The translations under genes were made by a program, and so were the position numbers. 64,000 nt of DNA. Source: Litsea cubeba (lineage: Eukaryota; Streptophyta; Magnoliopsida; Laurales; Lauraceae). Each line of letters opens with the position of its first letter. Position 1 is the first letter of the stretch. Positions 1-11,645 of this stretch are shown in pieces. The stretch is taken from contig CM022949.1 of NCBI GenBank assembly GCA_012931725.1, forward strand, positions 30,829,235 to 30,893,234. Direction: 5' to 3'. The notes below the pieces were generated by a model, which saw nothing but the letters and a program-made list of their open reading frames with translations, did not search any database and had not been told where the DNA came from.

Positions 1-918
1 AATAGAAAATCATGGCTTTATCAGGGTGCATCACTGTCGTGGACTGGGTTAATTTTGCAAAATCAATGATTTTATAATCCTTCTTCTTAGAATCTTTTGA
101 TTAAAACTTAAGCTAAATTTTCTCCTAAAAATCCCTATATTTTGTAGCTTGAGATCAGATGGTGATAATATTTAAATTTGTGTGCATGGGTTATTTAACA
201 TGTGGGACCCACATGGTTGATGGTCCACATCTCACCGTGTATATTCTTAGGCAGTTAGGCCGATAGGAGTCTATATGGATTGGGGCTACCGACATACCGA
301 CCATAACATGCAATCACATTAGCAAAAACAGCAGCAGAGGATGAAGAGAAAAGGAAGAATAAGGAGGAGGATGAAGAGGAGCCAGCAGCATAGCATAAGA
401 TGCATGCATGTGACATTTGATTAGACGCAGCTGAAAGGTGAGGGACGATGCATGAGTATACTGAGTGTATGAGTATGACCCATCATAATAACAGGACCAC
501 TTGCAGTACTAGTGCTGCTATTTCTATTCTCCTTCTTCCTTGTCTTCCATCTCATCTACTAGTCTTCTTTGTTTATTAAAATAGCAGAGGAAGATAAACA
601 AATTGTGTATCTATCTTTCACATCATCACCATAAATGGTCAAAGCCAAAAACTAAATTCATTCATTCAATGCATTAAGTCTCGTCCTTTTTATGCTTCTG
701 CACACGCCAAAATCACGGCGCCCTCGAAGCTATCACTAATTCTTCTCTTCCCGCTTCGATCCCTACCTGTGAGTTTGCCACACCTGCACCCGATTCCCAG
801 ATTCACCTTCACACGTGAAAATCATCATCTGATAGGATAGTAATAAAGATTAGTTTTACCATTGGACATATTTGGGACAGGTTTTGGCAATTCAGGCTTC
901 TCCTAATGAGAATTCTAT
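1..918. other. Intergenic DNA, no gene seen
   Basis: AT-rich sequence with no coding-like frame. The sequence around 340-380 is a GA-rich run and 660-780 is mixed unique DNA. I see no RNA gene or transposon terminus here. The bases 916-918 (TAT) are the left target duplication of the MITE that follows. Confidence 0.5.
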
Positions 919-1642
919 GGTAGCGTTTGGTTCGCTGTAATGAAGGTCGGAATGAAATGGTCATTCCAACGGAATAGTCATTACAGCGTTTGGTTCGCAA
1001 AAAATTGGCGGAATGACCATTACCTCCGGAATCTCATTCCCTTATGTAGAGGAATGGCCATTCCATTGGGGATGGAAAGGAATGGCAATTCCATTCCTTT
1101 CTACTTTTCGTTGAGACCAAAATACCCTTGTTTCACATCTACCACTATTATAAAAGAGAAGAACTTGTGTGGGCCCCACCTATATAATAATAATATAATC
1201 TATACATTATTATTATTATAATAACAAGATTATAAAGAAGAAGGGCCCCACCTATATAATAATAACATAATTTATACATTATTATTATTATTAAGAACAA
1301 AATGACAACTTATGTGGGCCCCACTTAGATAATAATAATATAATCTATATATTATTATTACTCTTCTAAAAGAGAAAAACTTGTGTGGGCCACACTTATA
1401 GAATAATAATATAATCCATACATCATCTAACAAGGGTATTTTGGTCATATTTATGTAAAAATTATTTCATTCCGGGCATCATTCCCGCGTACCAAACGCA
1501 GGAACAGGAATCAGTGGGTTGATTCCTCCAGCGTACCAAACGCTGGAATGGTAATGACTATTCCTGCCTCATTCCATTCCAGACTCATTCCGATCTCCAT
1601 TCCATTCCCGCCTACAACCATTCCAGCGAACCAAACGCTACC
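919..1642. mobile_element. Harbinger/Tourist-like MITE, copy A
   Basis: A 724-bp element bounded by inverted termini GGTAGCGTTTGGTTCGCTG at the left and its complement CAGCGAACCAAACGCTACC at the right. It is flanked by a 3-bp direct repeat TAT (916-918 and 1643-1645). No transposase frame is present, so it is non-autonomous. About 200 bp at each end is shared with the element at 7079-8311, which has a TAA duplication; a 3-bp TAA/TTA-like target with a GTTTGG-type terminus is what PIF/Harbinger (Tourist) MITEs show. A second GCGTTTGGTTCGC lies at about 983, so the left subterminal region is partly duplicated. The superfamily call is inference; the termini and duplication are visible. Confidence 0.75.
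1167..1435. repeat. Four tandem ~72-bp repeats inside MITE copy A
   Basis: Four imperfect copies of a unit that starts with GTGTGGGCCCCAC and continues into ATA/ATT trinucleotide-rich sequence, ending near 1435. The copies differ by small substitutions and ATT-number changes, as expected for replication slippage. They occupy the interior of the MITE and are absent from the second copy of this MITE family. Confidence 0.7.
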
Positions 1643-1645
1643 TAT

Positions 1646-3352
1646 ATGTTTGAAGATTTTGATGGCATTGTAAGCTCTCATTTACTTCATTATTTTAGAT
1701 TTTTTGGTTTGATTAGTGAGAGTTTAAAAATCTAGCATTATGGATTCTCACTTTTTACAAATACGATTATTTAAACTTTAACTTCAAAATGCCATAGACT
1801 ACTGGAGCATTTGTAATTCCAGATGGAATATAACATATGGGGGTTTTAGATATTCTTTACAAAGACCCTTGTGTCATTGAAACTTCCCAAGAAGTAATTT
1901 AAATTGAGACTTTGCACGTGAATACCAACCTTTGTTATGAGGGTAGTTGCAATAGTAATATACTGTTAAGATTTATTTCTAGCTGCCTTTATCAAAATAT
2001 GGTTCCACTTACTCTAAAATAATAAAGAGGGCATTGTATTGTGAAATATCAAGAAAAATGACAAAAAAGTTGGTTTATTGGTATGGATTTTTTATTCGGT
2101 GCATGTTGGTCTAATATTTTATATTTGATGTACTGGGCACATAAAACAGTTTTTTCGATAAAACCCAGCAAAAAATCTAGAGTTGAGACAATTTGACAAT
2201 TTCATGCAACCATCCATTGCATAACTTCATACAAGAAGCCTGTACAGAGATGGTAGCAAAACTCAGAGAACATCAGCACCTGTTATTTTACCAAAGATGA
2301 TGGATACTCCCTTTGGGATGTGGATATCCTATTCCCTTCCTTCCTATTGTCACCATCCTGCTGCAAAAACTGTACCAAAATCCCATCATTCACTTCTACT
2401 GTCATTATTAACAGAGGCAGACACCCAACTACAAGGACAAAAGGAATTTCCTTTCTTCCCCCACCCCGTGTCAATGCTATCTACTTCTATCAACGCTTTT
2501 GCCCTTGTAGCTGCCACTGCCAACCGTGTCACTCCTCCTCCCTACTTTTTCCCTCGGGAATCGTTCGGCGATTTCACAGGGCCGCAGTGCAGTGCAGTGC
2601 AGTGCAGCGCAGTGCAGTGGTCGCTTCCTGGCCACGTTTAAGTTATAGACTGGCCTTTGTCTGCTTAAAAATCGGCTTTCGCCTCGCTTACTGGACTCTA
2701 TCCTTCTCCTTCCAAGAAGATATAAAAGACGTGTCTCTAATATACAACATAGCATTGCTGTCGATTCGATTCGTCTTGGTTGATGGTTTTTCTCTAAATC
2801 GATTCCAACCATCTCTGTGCATCCCTAAAAGTAATTAAAAAACGAAAAAATTTTACTCACACGACTGTATTTTAAGTGCTGATATTTACTTTAAAAAAAT
2901 TGTAGTATAAATATTTTCAATAGAATTGTTCGATATAATAAATGTGCAATATCATATGACTTTAGGATACCGTATATGGTGATATGAGTGATTCCACACG
3001 GCCTTAGAATTTCGCGTTGCATGATGTCTACAACATCGGACTATCCAAGAATATTTGGTATAACATTTGTATTATCTTTTTTCTACTATATGAATAGTTT
3101 TAAATTTTCAAATTACACACACAATTATATGTGTAGGAATGAAACAAAAAATCACAATAATAATTTATCTCATCTTTTGCATGAATGCAAATCATAATTA
3201 AATAGGATTAGATGTTCAAGTTTATTAATTTTATTAATAATTGTTATACTTTATTTATAATGGACGCTTGATGCATATTTATATGCCTGTGCTTTGAGCA
3301 TGGGTTACACTCCCCTCATTAATTTATTTGACAATCACAAAAACATAATTGT
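1646..3352. other. Intergenic DNA, no gene seen
   Basis: No frame here shows a recognisable domain or plausible exon set. The overlapping open frames at about 2300-2840 translate to low-information sequence in several registers and are not supported. A short tandem repeat lies at 2584-2619. A TATA-like TATAAAAG is present near 2720 but nothing coding follows it. Confidence 0.5.
2584..2619. repeat. GTGCA pentanucleotide microsatellite
   Basis: About seven consecutive GCAGT/GTGCA units with one interruption (CAGCGC). Simple tandem repeat with no gene context. Confidence 0.85.
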
Positions 3353-3369
3353 TATAAGCTTTTGGCACC

Positions 3370-3547
3370 TAATTCCGAGGGGAAGCTCAGTTGGCTTAAG
3401 ATCACGGTTTGCACCCGGAGGTTGATGGTTTGAAACTGCACTACCACACTGAGGCCAAAGGAAAATTTTACCCGACTTTCTCTTTTGGACCCATAGAAAT
3501 TATTATGGTCCAAAGGACTAGGAACCTGCGTTATCAGAAAAGAAATA
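3370..3547 (+). mobile_element. tRNA-derived SINE with 17-bp target duplication
   Basis: A ~178-bp insertion flanked by a perfect 17-bp direct repeat TATAAGCTTTTGGCACC (3353-3369 and 3548-3564). The 5' part carries an RNA polymerase III type 2 promoter: an A-box-like GAAGCTCAGTTGG at 3382-3394 and a B-box-like GGTTTGAAACT at 3427-3437, spaced as in a tRNA-derived head. The 3' end is A-rich (ATCAGAAAAGAAA). Long variable target duplications plus an A-rich tail are the mark of LINE-mediated retrotransposition. I do not recognise the named SINE family. Confidence 0.85.
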
Positions 3548-3564
3548 TATAAGCTTTTGGCACC

Positions 3565-6500
3565 GGAGAAGTTTGATTTGGATTGGCCACTATGCAAAGG
3601 TAAATACGAATCATGTATAGAATAAGGTCAGGCACACCATGACAAGAGTCTCCCATATATAGGTCTAAATGGGTACCCAAAAAAGAAAAGAAAAAGTAAA
3701 GATAGTTTAACGCCCTTTCAAAACTCTAAAAATAAGCTCTTGTTTTATGATTTAGAGATTTTTTAAACTATTTGATAAACCTCGATCTCTAAAAAGGGTT
3801 GAAAGAGGCTAACCATGGTTTAGTGAGAGTGGGAGGAGACAGAAGCCTAGGTATTTTAGACACAAAAAAAAAAAGCCTTGAAGTAGCTCATAATCATACA
3901 AATGTTTTTGACTATTTCTCTCACCAAATGACATTTTCTAGTTAAAATTATCTACTATGGGCATATAACAAAAAAATGCCCCTATGAACAATTTAACGAG
4001 CCCTTTTTTCCATTTTATCAAATACAATAATTCTAAATTAAGACTTAAAATCAGAGATTTTATTTGTATCTTAATCTAATTAACTCTTATTATATTAGAC
4101 TAGAATTAAACCCATATAAAATGCATAAATAAAAGATTTGAAATCAAATATTTTACTCATAATAATCCAAGTGTAGGTTCAGCTCCTATTAAAGTTAAAC
4201 CTGCAATATCAGATGGGATGGAAAGACTTTTATTTGTTTGCTGGTGGTTTGAATTTTGAAAGTTACGTTATATAATGAATTAGGTCAAAAGACGAACCAA
4301 GTAAATTTCTGTGTTGCGTGATTGATCTTCTTGTAGTCCTCAGATCGCAACAAAATTTCTAAGTCATTATGATCCGGACATGCACCAAACAGCCCAAATG
4401 CAAGGAAGAAACAGTCGAACCGAAAGACAAATCCAAGTATACCTTTTTACCTCCCTTTCCACATGCTTCTCATTCATACTCACCAACCTTTTCTTTACCA
4501 GTTTCTCACAGTCACAACTGACACCTCCATAGATAGCCATGATGCACCTCTACCCACGTAGAAAAGAGAGCCCACCACGGACATATGAGTAAATGATGGT
4601 TTGTCCAGATTTCACGGAAAACTACAAAGAGGAGAGGAAAATAATACATACAAAAGAGTGGCCCACAGATATCATTTATTTAGTTTCACAGTCATTAATC
4701 ACAACGTAAATGCATGTAACGTACGCATTGCGTGAGCTTTTGCCCCTCCTCCATCTCTCTCTCTCCTCTGTTTTTCTTGCCTCCTTGTGATCCTTTCTTC
4801 CCTACTTACCACTGCATAAACAACAATATATTCCTGGTTCCTTTTCCACCCTCTCTACAGCAGAGTGATACTGTGTTTTTGTGTTTTCTTACTTCTTTTC
4901 GTTTCTTTAAATGAAACTTGAGAAGATGGTGTAAGTTGTAATTGACAAATGTGTCCTTGGAGGACATTGATCCACCTACCAACCTTGTGTAAAATAGTCA
5001 TCTGGGCCTGGGGTTCCTAATATCCTTGACTTTTACACAGACACGTGAGTCTTGTCTTGTGTAGTGATATTTCTAGAGAGGAATGTGAGTCATGTGACAT
5101 AATATAATATAGGAATTACTTATATTATATAGTCTAGGTTTGATGTAGTCAAGCCAATATGCCAAATCTGGACTATACATATGTGCACACTAACTATCAT
5201 AGAGGGAGGCTGAGTTTCATCAATTGTGTCAAGTCATTTTGCCCATTATTCAGATTTGGCTTGATCATTTTGTGGCCCTACTACAGTTTAATAGCAAGGA
5301 TCTAAGATTCATGTGGGATCAATTCTTGGGTTTTTTTTCTGCGTGAGCATATTTCTCTTCATTAATAAAAATTATCTTTTCACGTAAGTGGGAAAAATAC
5401 GTCTTTCCTTGGCTAGGGTCAACCATCGGTTATCAGAAAAAAAAAAAAAAAGAAAAGAAAAGAAAAAAGGGAAAGTTGGGGGGATTTTAAAAATCAGACT
5501 TCTTTTTCTATCACATCTAATTTTACCGATAAAATTTTTTCAAATGCTAATCTCCCACAACCATTCTGAAATTTGAAATATCGAACGGTTTAGAAGTCAA
5601 ATACCAAATAGCATATGGAAGATTTTTAGTAGTCTTTTGAAAATTCTCTTCTTGGAAATATGCCCGGATAGGAAACAATCCAAAACATTGCCATCAACTA
5701 ATTCTAGTCATGGTATAAGTTAGAAAAGGTAACATTTCACTTTTCACACCTTGGATGACTGAGATTTCTGTTTGAATTACACATCCATGATAGAGAATAT
5801 TACCCTCCCATGGTAAGAAAATGTGTGATTGGCTGCTCTGCATACTGGGTACGTAATCTTAAAATAATATGAACTTTGTCTTATTTGATGCCTACACTCG
5901 AAGGTGACAAGCTCTTCGTGATGTGTCTCGTTACATTTTCGTACACCAACCGAATACATTAAGCAGGAGATATTGACTATATCACCGTCATCATTGCTCT
6001 TGTAGTATAAAGAGACTTAAGAACTTTGAGAAAAATGAGGAATCTGTCTCTGGTGCTGCTTGTCTTTTTAGAATTTCTTGTTTTATACAAGGAGTACTGA
6101 AACAATAGGTGGGGGTGTATTCATCAGTACTTGTGTAAAATAGTATAAAAGAATATATAATAACTATTGCTTTGCGCCCTAAATTGCTAATATATAGATA
6201 TAAAATTGTATGAATCAAAGGTTGAAACCAAAGAAGCATATGGTGTTCATATGACTTATATTACAAAATAGAAAACTATTAAAAGAAGAGAACTTAATTA
6301 CAAAAAAGATTATAACCAATGCCCTAGTTTTTTGTTTTTATAGTGGTCAAGTAGGCTTACGCATGATTTAACATACATATTGAGGATCCGTGGGGCTAAG
6401 TTGGTTTTGCTTTTTGTGTTTGTCCCCTATCTTTTTCTTTCCTTTTAATGAATCAGCTTATTGATTTTCCAATAGAAATGTTGAGAGACCCTTTTCTGTA

Positions 6501-7075
6501 ATTAAGTTAGTTCATATCAACATTGAAAACTTCAAATTCACCTTAAAATGTGCTCACAATCATCTTAGTGCTCCTAAACTCATCCTTATTTACATATAAG
6601 GATGACAAAGCAGTGGTGCCATAATTGTTTTGGATTTCTTTTCTCACAATTAAAATGCTTCTCCAATGACCACTTAATGATGCATAAAGAAAGGCTATTT
6701 TAAAATTTTCTTCCTTTTCTAGTGTCATTGGCACCATACTTGTGCCATTGGGTGAACCCTTTTGTATTCGTCTTTTAATATTGCCATCTATCATCTTCAT
6801 TATTGGTGATGGTGTTGTTACTATTTGATCCTTTTTGATGACATCCTGTGCATCATACAAATTATTTTTTATATTTTTAACATTGTTCTTGATGCATATG
6901 AGGCATAATACTAATAGTCCTATAGTTTCATGTTACTCTCGCCACTCATGCATCGAAAAAGGTTGCACCGAAAATCTTTTGACGTGGGATCAAGGATGAC
7001 AGACATGAAGTAATCACGGAGTGTCTATTGCTTAATCTACAGTATTGAATTTTAACTAAAATATGCAAAAGTCAT
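3565..7075. other. Intergenic DNA, no gene seen
   Basis: 3.5 kb of AT-rich sequence without a supportable exon. A poly-purine A/G run lies at about 5434-5475. It follows GGTTATCAGAAAA, which resembles the 3' end of the SINE at 3370-3547 and may be a SINE tail, but no A or B box is visible upstream. A CT-rich stretch at 4741-4790 has no coding sequence after it. Confidence 0.5.
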
Positions 7076-7078
7076 TAA

Positions 7079-8311
7079 GGTAGTGTTTGTACGCTGTAAT
7101 GAAGGTCGGAATGAAATAGTCATTCCAACGAAAAGATCATTAGAGTGTTTGGTTTGCAAAAAAATTGGCAGAATGACCATTATCTCCGAAATCATCATTC
7201 TCTTATGTAGAGGAATGGTCATTCCACTGGGAGGTAAAGGAATGGCCATTCCATTCCTTTGTGATTTTTCATTGAGACCAAAATACCCCTCCACCCTCCT
7301 CCGTCGCCGGCTAGCCTGACATTGCCGTTGTAGTCCAGCCCTCCTCCGTTGCCGGCCAGCCTGACATCGCCGTCGCCGTCCAGCCTAACATCATCGTCGC
7401 CGACCAGCCAGCCTCATCCCTCCCTCCTCCAAATAAAACTCATTTCCAAATTCATCACCCAAGTCCATATAAAAGGGATTTGTAACAACCCCATCAACAA
7501 ACACCCACAACTGCAAGACTGTTCCCCTTTCTCTCCAGGACCCATAGAGCTCGGGTCCTGCTGCAACCAAGACCGACAACTGGTCATCTTCTCTGGTTCA
7601 CAGAAGCTTTAACCCAGGCGGCCGGTTATTCTTCTCCATTCACAGAGAGAGGGCAGCGAGGATGTAACAAGAAGTTCGGCACCCCTTTTCCGGTCTTCTC
7701 TTCCTACTTCAGGTAAACCCTGATCAGTATGTGGTGGCCCATGCAAGTTTTGTTGGGGCTCTGATACCGAAAGAGAGGATCAAGCTTGATCCTCGCTGGG
7801 CCACACCCTGTGGTCGAACGACAGAAACAGAGATCTTAGGCCGAGGTTTGGTCAGATTGGAGAAGAAGTGGGGCTGGGTTCTATTTACAGATCTCATGGC
7901 CTAATTGGAATTGCAAAGGATCCGGATCGGTCTCTGTTGTGCGGAGAAGACAATAGGAGATTGTGGGCCATCGATGTTTCTAGGTAGGAGGGTCTGCAGA
8001 GGGTGGGGGCGGAGGGAGGAAGAGAGGGGGGCGGAGGGAGGCCGGCAGCCTCTCCTTCCCAGCCGGCGACTGGGAAGGGGGAGGAGGAGGAGGGTATTAT
8101 GGTCTGTCTTATATAAATTTTATTCCATTCTGGGCATCATTTCAGCGTACCAAACGAAAGAATTGAAATAAAATTTTCATTACTGGATTGATACTTCAGT
8201 CTAACCAAACGTTAGAATGAAAATGATCATTCCTGCCTCATTCCATTTCAGACTCATTCCACTATCCATTCCATTCCTCTCTAAAATCATTCCAGTGAAC
8301 CAAACACTACC
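7079..8311. mobile_element. Harbinger/Tourist-like MITE, copy B, with foreign interior
   Basis: A 1,233-bp element with termini GGTAGTGTTTG... and ...CAAACACTACC and a perfect 3-bp duplication TAA (7076-7078 and 8312-8314). The outer ~200 bp on each side match copy A at 919-1642. The interior, about 7290-8100, is different: GC-rich, first a tandem CCTCCGTCGCCGGC-type block, then mixed sequence with exon-like composition, then a GGA/GGGG-rich block. That pattern (family termini around unrelated GC-rich DNA) suggests capture of host sequence, as in Pack-type elements. I could not identify a source gene, and the open frames inside are short and overlapping. Confidence 0.75.
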
Positions 8312-8314
8312 TAA

Positions 8315-8690
8315 GGTTATATATGTTATAGCTAGAAGTCTCAAGTCTTATTTCACGTGATCAAACCATGTTTTCTTAATTTTGTTTCAATGAGATTATG
8401 CTTTTTTACCTCTAAAAGCAAGCCAAAAAGCTTGATAACTTTCTTTGCTTATCCTACTCCCTAGATGGACTATACACATTAATCTAGCTAAACAAAGTAT
8501 TCCATTATCAGAAAAGGATAGATTAATTGAGCATTGAATCCATGACCAACCCATTACCTACTCAGTTCAACACGTGCGACTGCAGCTACCATAGATAGAC
8601 TTAAGGGCTCTGAGCTGTCGAATCTAGGACCTCCCAAGATCAATTCGAACGTGACACACACAATCACCCGCTTAAATGTAGCCGATCCTC
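8315..8690. other. Short intergenic stretch between two transposons
   Basis: Mixed sequence between the MITE and the MITE relic that hosts the LTR retrotransposon. No gene or terminus recognised. Confidence 0.4.
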
Positions 8691-8701
8691 GGGCGTGTTT
8701 G

Positions 8702-10427
8702 TGATGAGTGCTAAATATTGCATATTTTACCCCTCATTAGTTCGGATTTTATCAGCATCTCATATGCATATCATTTGCTTTACACAGAGATTTTATCATT
8801 CTATCACATTAAACGGATTATCGGATTATCATGTATAAATCCGATTATTTATAGCGCATTTTTATGTAATTTCTCTTGTGTAGGTAGACCCCGCGACTAC
8901 CCCAACCCTCCGGCTAATGTCCCAAGACATCATTAGTGTTGAAGAATTCCAAAATAAGATGAGAAGAAGTCATTTTCCAACACAAATGAATGGTTGGTGT
9001 ATTGGTTAGAGTTTTGGTTTGTATGAAATAGATTATGGGTTTAAATCCCAATAATTATATATTTTTTTACATAGAAGATATTTCATCCAACTCTAACCTC
9101 TCCACCAATCAAAGCTTGCCATGGCACAAATCCATGTGAAAGGATATGAGCCAATCAAAAGCCTCCAAAATGAAGGACCACAAAAAGCAAAAAGCACATA
9201 TGCTTTTGGAAGGAAAGTTTGTTGCAACCAATCAAATTGAAGCAATCCATGTGAAAGCAAAAGAGCCAATCAAAAGCCTTCAAGTTGCAACCAATCAAAT
9301 GGAAGCAATCCTTGTGAATGAAAATGAGCCAATCAAATGTCTTCAAAGTTTCTATAAATTGGAATGTTTTTGTAGAGAATGGGAGATCCTTTGGCAAGTT
9401 AGTCTTTTAGCAATTTTATTTTACATTCTCTACACTTTTAGATTGTAATTAGGAGCTTCTTTGTAACTAATCTAGAGAGAGTGTGTGTAATTGAAGTTCA
9501 TTAATGAAGATTTGGAGCTCTTTCTTGATGTTTAGTGGCTAAAGCTCTTGGATTAGGTTCTCCTTTTGAAGCTAAGTAATGTGATTAGTTCAATTACATG
9601 CATGTTTTAGTTTAAATTTCCTACTTGTGCCTTGATTGATTAGTAGATTTTAGATCTAGTTGTGCTAATCTCTCTCATTTCTCATGCTCTATCTCTACAC
9701 TTGATGCTCGGATAATCTCAATTGATGCTTTGTAGTTTGATTAAGTTCTCTCACATAGCATGCTCTAGAGCCCTTATCTTTGATCTTTTGTAGCTTGATT
9801 TTGATGATTTATTGTTAGGGTAGCTAGATGATGATCTATGATCTTAGCCTTTGATTCTCTTTTACTTTGATTTTCATTGTTATATCATCCAATCCAATTA
9901 GGCAAGAGATTGTTAATTGGATTGTAGATTTGAAAATTGAATTAGAACATGCATTGTTTGAATTAATTACATACTTAGTGGATTTTGGATTGCCTAGTCT
10001 ATTATTTTTATTGTTGTTAATTTAAATCTTTATTTGATTTGTTATTTTCATTTATAGATTTTTAGATCTACACGTTACACCACTTGTTTTAAAATCATAC
10101 ACATTTCACACCACATCTTCACCTTAAGTCTTCCATTTCCACCACCATTCATCCATTAGTTTAGTGTAGTTTGTTAGATTAGATTAGACCTTCTTAATTT
10201 CATATTTTAGATTGTTAATTAATAGTTTACATTGCATAGTTTAGTAGTTTTAATTGTTTACTTCAATTTTCTATATTAGTTATATCTTAGTTCAATTCTC
10301 CTTTAATTGGATTCATTGCTTGTTCCATCCTCGCTTCGTGGGATCGATAATCCGGACTCTTTAGTCCTTTACTACTTGACGACACCGTAGTCTTGCGGTT
10401 AAAAGTTGCACATTTAAGTGTCGATCA
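8702..10427 (+). repeat. 5' LTR of the Athila-type element
   Basis: Runs from TGATGAGTG to GTGTCGATCA, 1,726 bp. It contains a short open frame near 9146-9448 that also occurs in the other LTR; it is A-rich repeat sequence (AATCAAA...AGCAATCC units) and I do not call it a gene. A tRNA-like A box and B box lie at 8995-9049. Confidence 0.95.
8995..9049 (+). promoter_or_regulatory. tRNA-like pol III A/B boxes inside the LTR
   Basis: TGGTGTATTGGTTAG (A-box-like, 8995-9009) followed by GGGTTTAAATCCC (B-box-like with perfect stem, 9037-9049), then a T run at about 9062-9068. The same arrangement is at 19411-19465 in the 3' LTR. It looks like an old SINE or tRNA pseudogene absorbed into the LTR of the ancestral element. 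Activity is not shown by sequence. Confidence 0.45.
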
Positions 10428-10433
10428 AGTTCT

Positions 10434-10451
10434 TGGCGCCATTGCCGGGGA
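10434..10451 (+). other. Primer binding site, tRNA-Asp type
   Basis: TGGCGCCATTGCCGGGGA, six bases after the 5' LTR end. It matches the complement of the plant tRNA-Asp 3' end except for one position (A for G). The tRNA would prime minus-strand DNA synthesis. Confidence 0.85.
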
Positions 10452-11645
10452 GAGGCATTGGAAAGCTTTGAATTCCATAGAGTTGAACTAATTTTTAGCT
10501 TAGTGTACTTTTTATCTTTCCTTTATTTTCCTTGCGGATTCTACACATTATTTGTGTTTGTTTTATAGGGAATTCCTCGCTTTGAGCAAAGGAAAGTGGA
10601 AAAGTGCATTGGAGAACTTGAAGATTTTACTTGCTTTCCTAGTTTAGGATTAGTTTGGACATTTATTTACTTTCTTAGTTGGTTGTATTAGGTATTTATC
10701 ATCAAAGTTGTAATAATTTTGGTTGCGGGTCGGCCCGTGACCCATTTACTTTACTTTACGCACTTTATTTACATTAAGTAGTTTGTTGTTTAGTAGAATT
10801 GCAATAAATTTCTTGTAGGGAAGGAGGACGGTTGGACTATACCGTCGCGGCCCCTCACATTCGTACACGGAAATTGGTGTCCGTGGTGTGAGTCGATGAC
10901 AACCGATTCGTCCCCCGAAATAAATCGGGAGGTTTGCATTTCTTAACCCCCGCGAATCCCTTGCAAGCGGGTTTACTTTGTTGGTTGTTCCTTGCTTTGT
11001 AGTGTAATTATTTTTAATATACTTGTAATTTGGTGCACTACTAGTAAAGGGCAAATTACCCCAATAAGATAAGGATTCGGATTTCATCACCGTTTCCTTG
11101 CCCTTAGGATTTCATCTTAATTCTCACTTAGTTTAGAACCAATAAACCATAATAAAATTGAGTAGAAACGTGACCTTAGGTTACGAGCTCAATAGGGAAG
11201 ACCACTGCGGTTGTGCCAATTGTGTGCCTTGGCAGATTTTCTGGTGCCTAAGCAAACCTTGTCCCTTGGCTACCATCTTGCCAAATAGGGAGACAACTTT
11301 GTTGTTCGAGGAGTTGGTTTTTAAGAGGAGCCTTCGCCTAGCGCGTCGAGATCCCACCATCTACCTGGGGGTTAACTGGCTAGAATTTCCGTTTCATAGG
11401 TTCAGGTTGGAGGCCAGAGTGTCCTCTTCACAGTTAGGAGCTGTCTAGAATTCTTTTAGGTAACCTTAGTTTAAATTAGCTTTTCATTTAGTTTTCAAAA
11501 TTTTTGTTATGTTGCATTCATTTCATTGAGCAGACCATTGCATTGCTAGGTTAGTCGCAGTTGTATGCGAGTGTGGATACGTGATCAAGGCCGATTAGTG
11601 AGGATTGATTACCTTGCTTTACCTGCCCTACCCATAGTACCCACA
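10452..11645 (+). other. Untranslated leader of the Athila-type element
   Basis: About 1.2 kb between the primer site and gag. An open frame at 11158-11448 (96 codons) has no recognised domain and is not called. Long leaders are usual in this lineage. Confidence 0.6.

Noticed and set aside
2297..2838. Overlapping open frames of 111-172 codons on both strands
   Set aside because: Three frames compete over the same DNA, the translations are low-information, and the region includes a GTGCA microsatellite. No domain and no splice context.
5320..5475. Possible second SINE ending GGTTATCAGAAAAAA
   Set aside because: Only the tail resembles the 3370-3547 SINE; no A or B box and no target duplication could be found.
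9146..9448. 100-codon frame present in both LTRs (also 19562-19864)
   Set aside because: It arises from repeated AATCAAA...GCAATCC units inside the LTR. The duplication is due to the LTR and is no evidence of coding.
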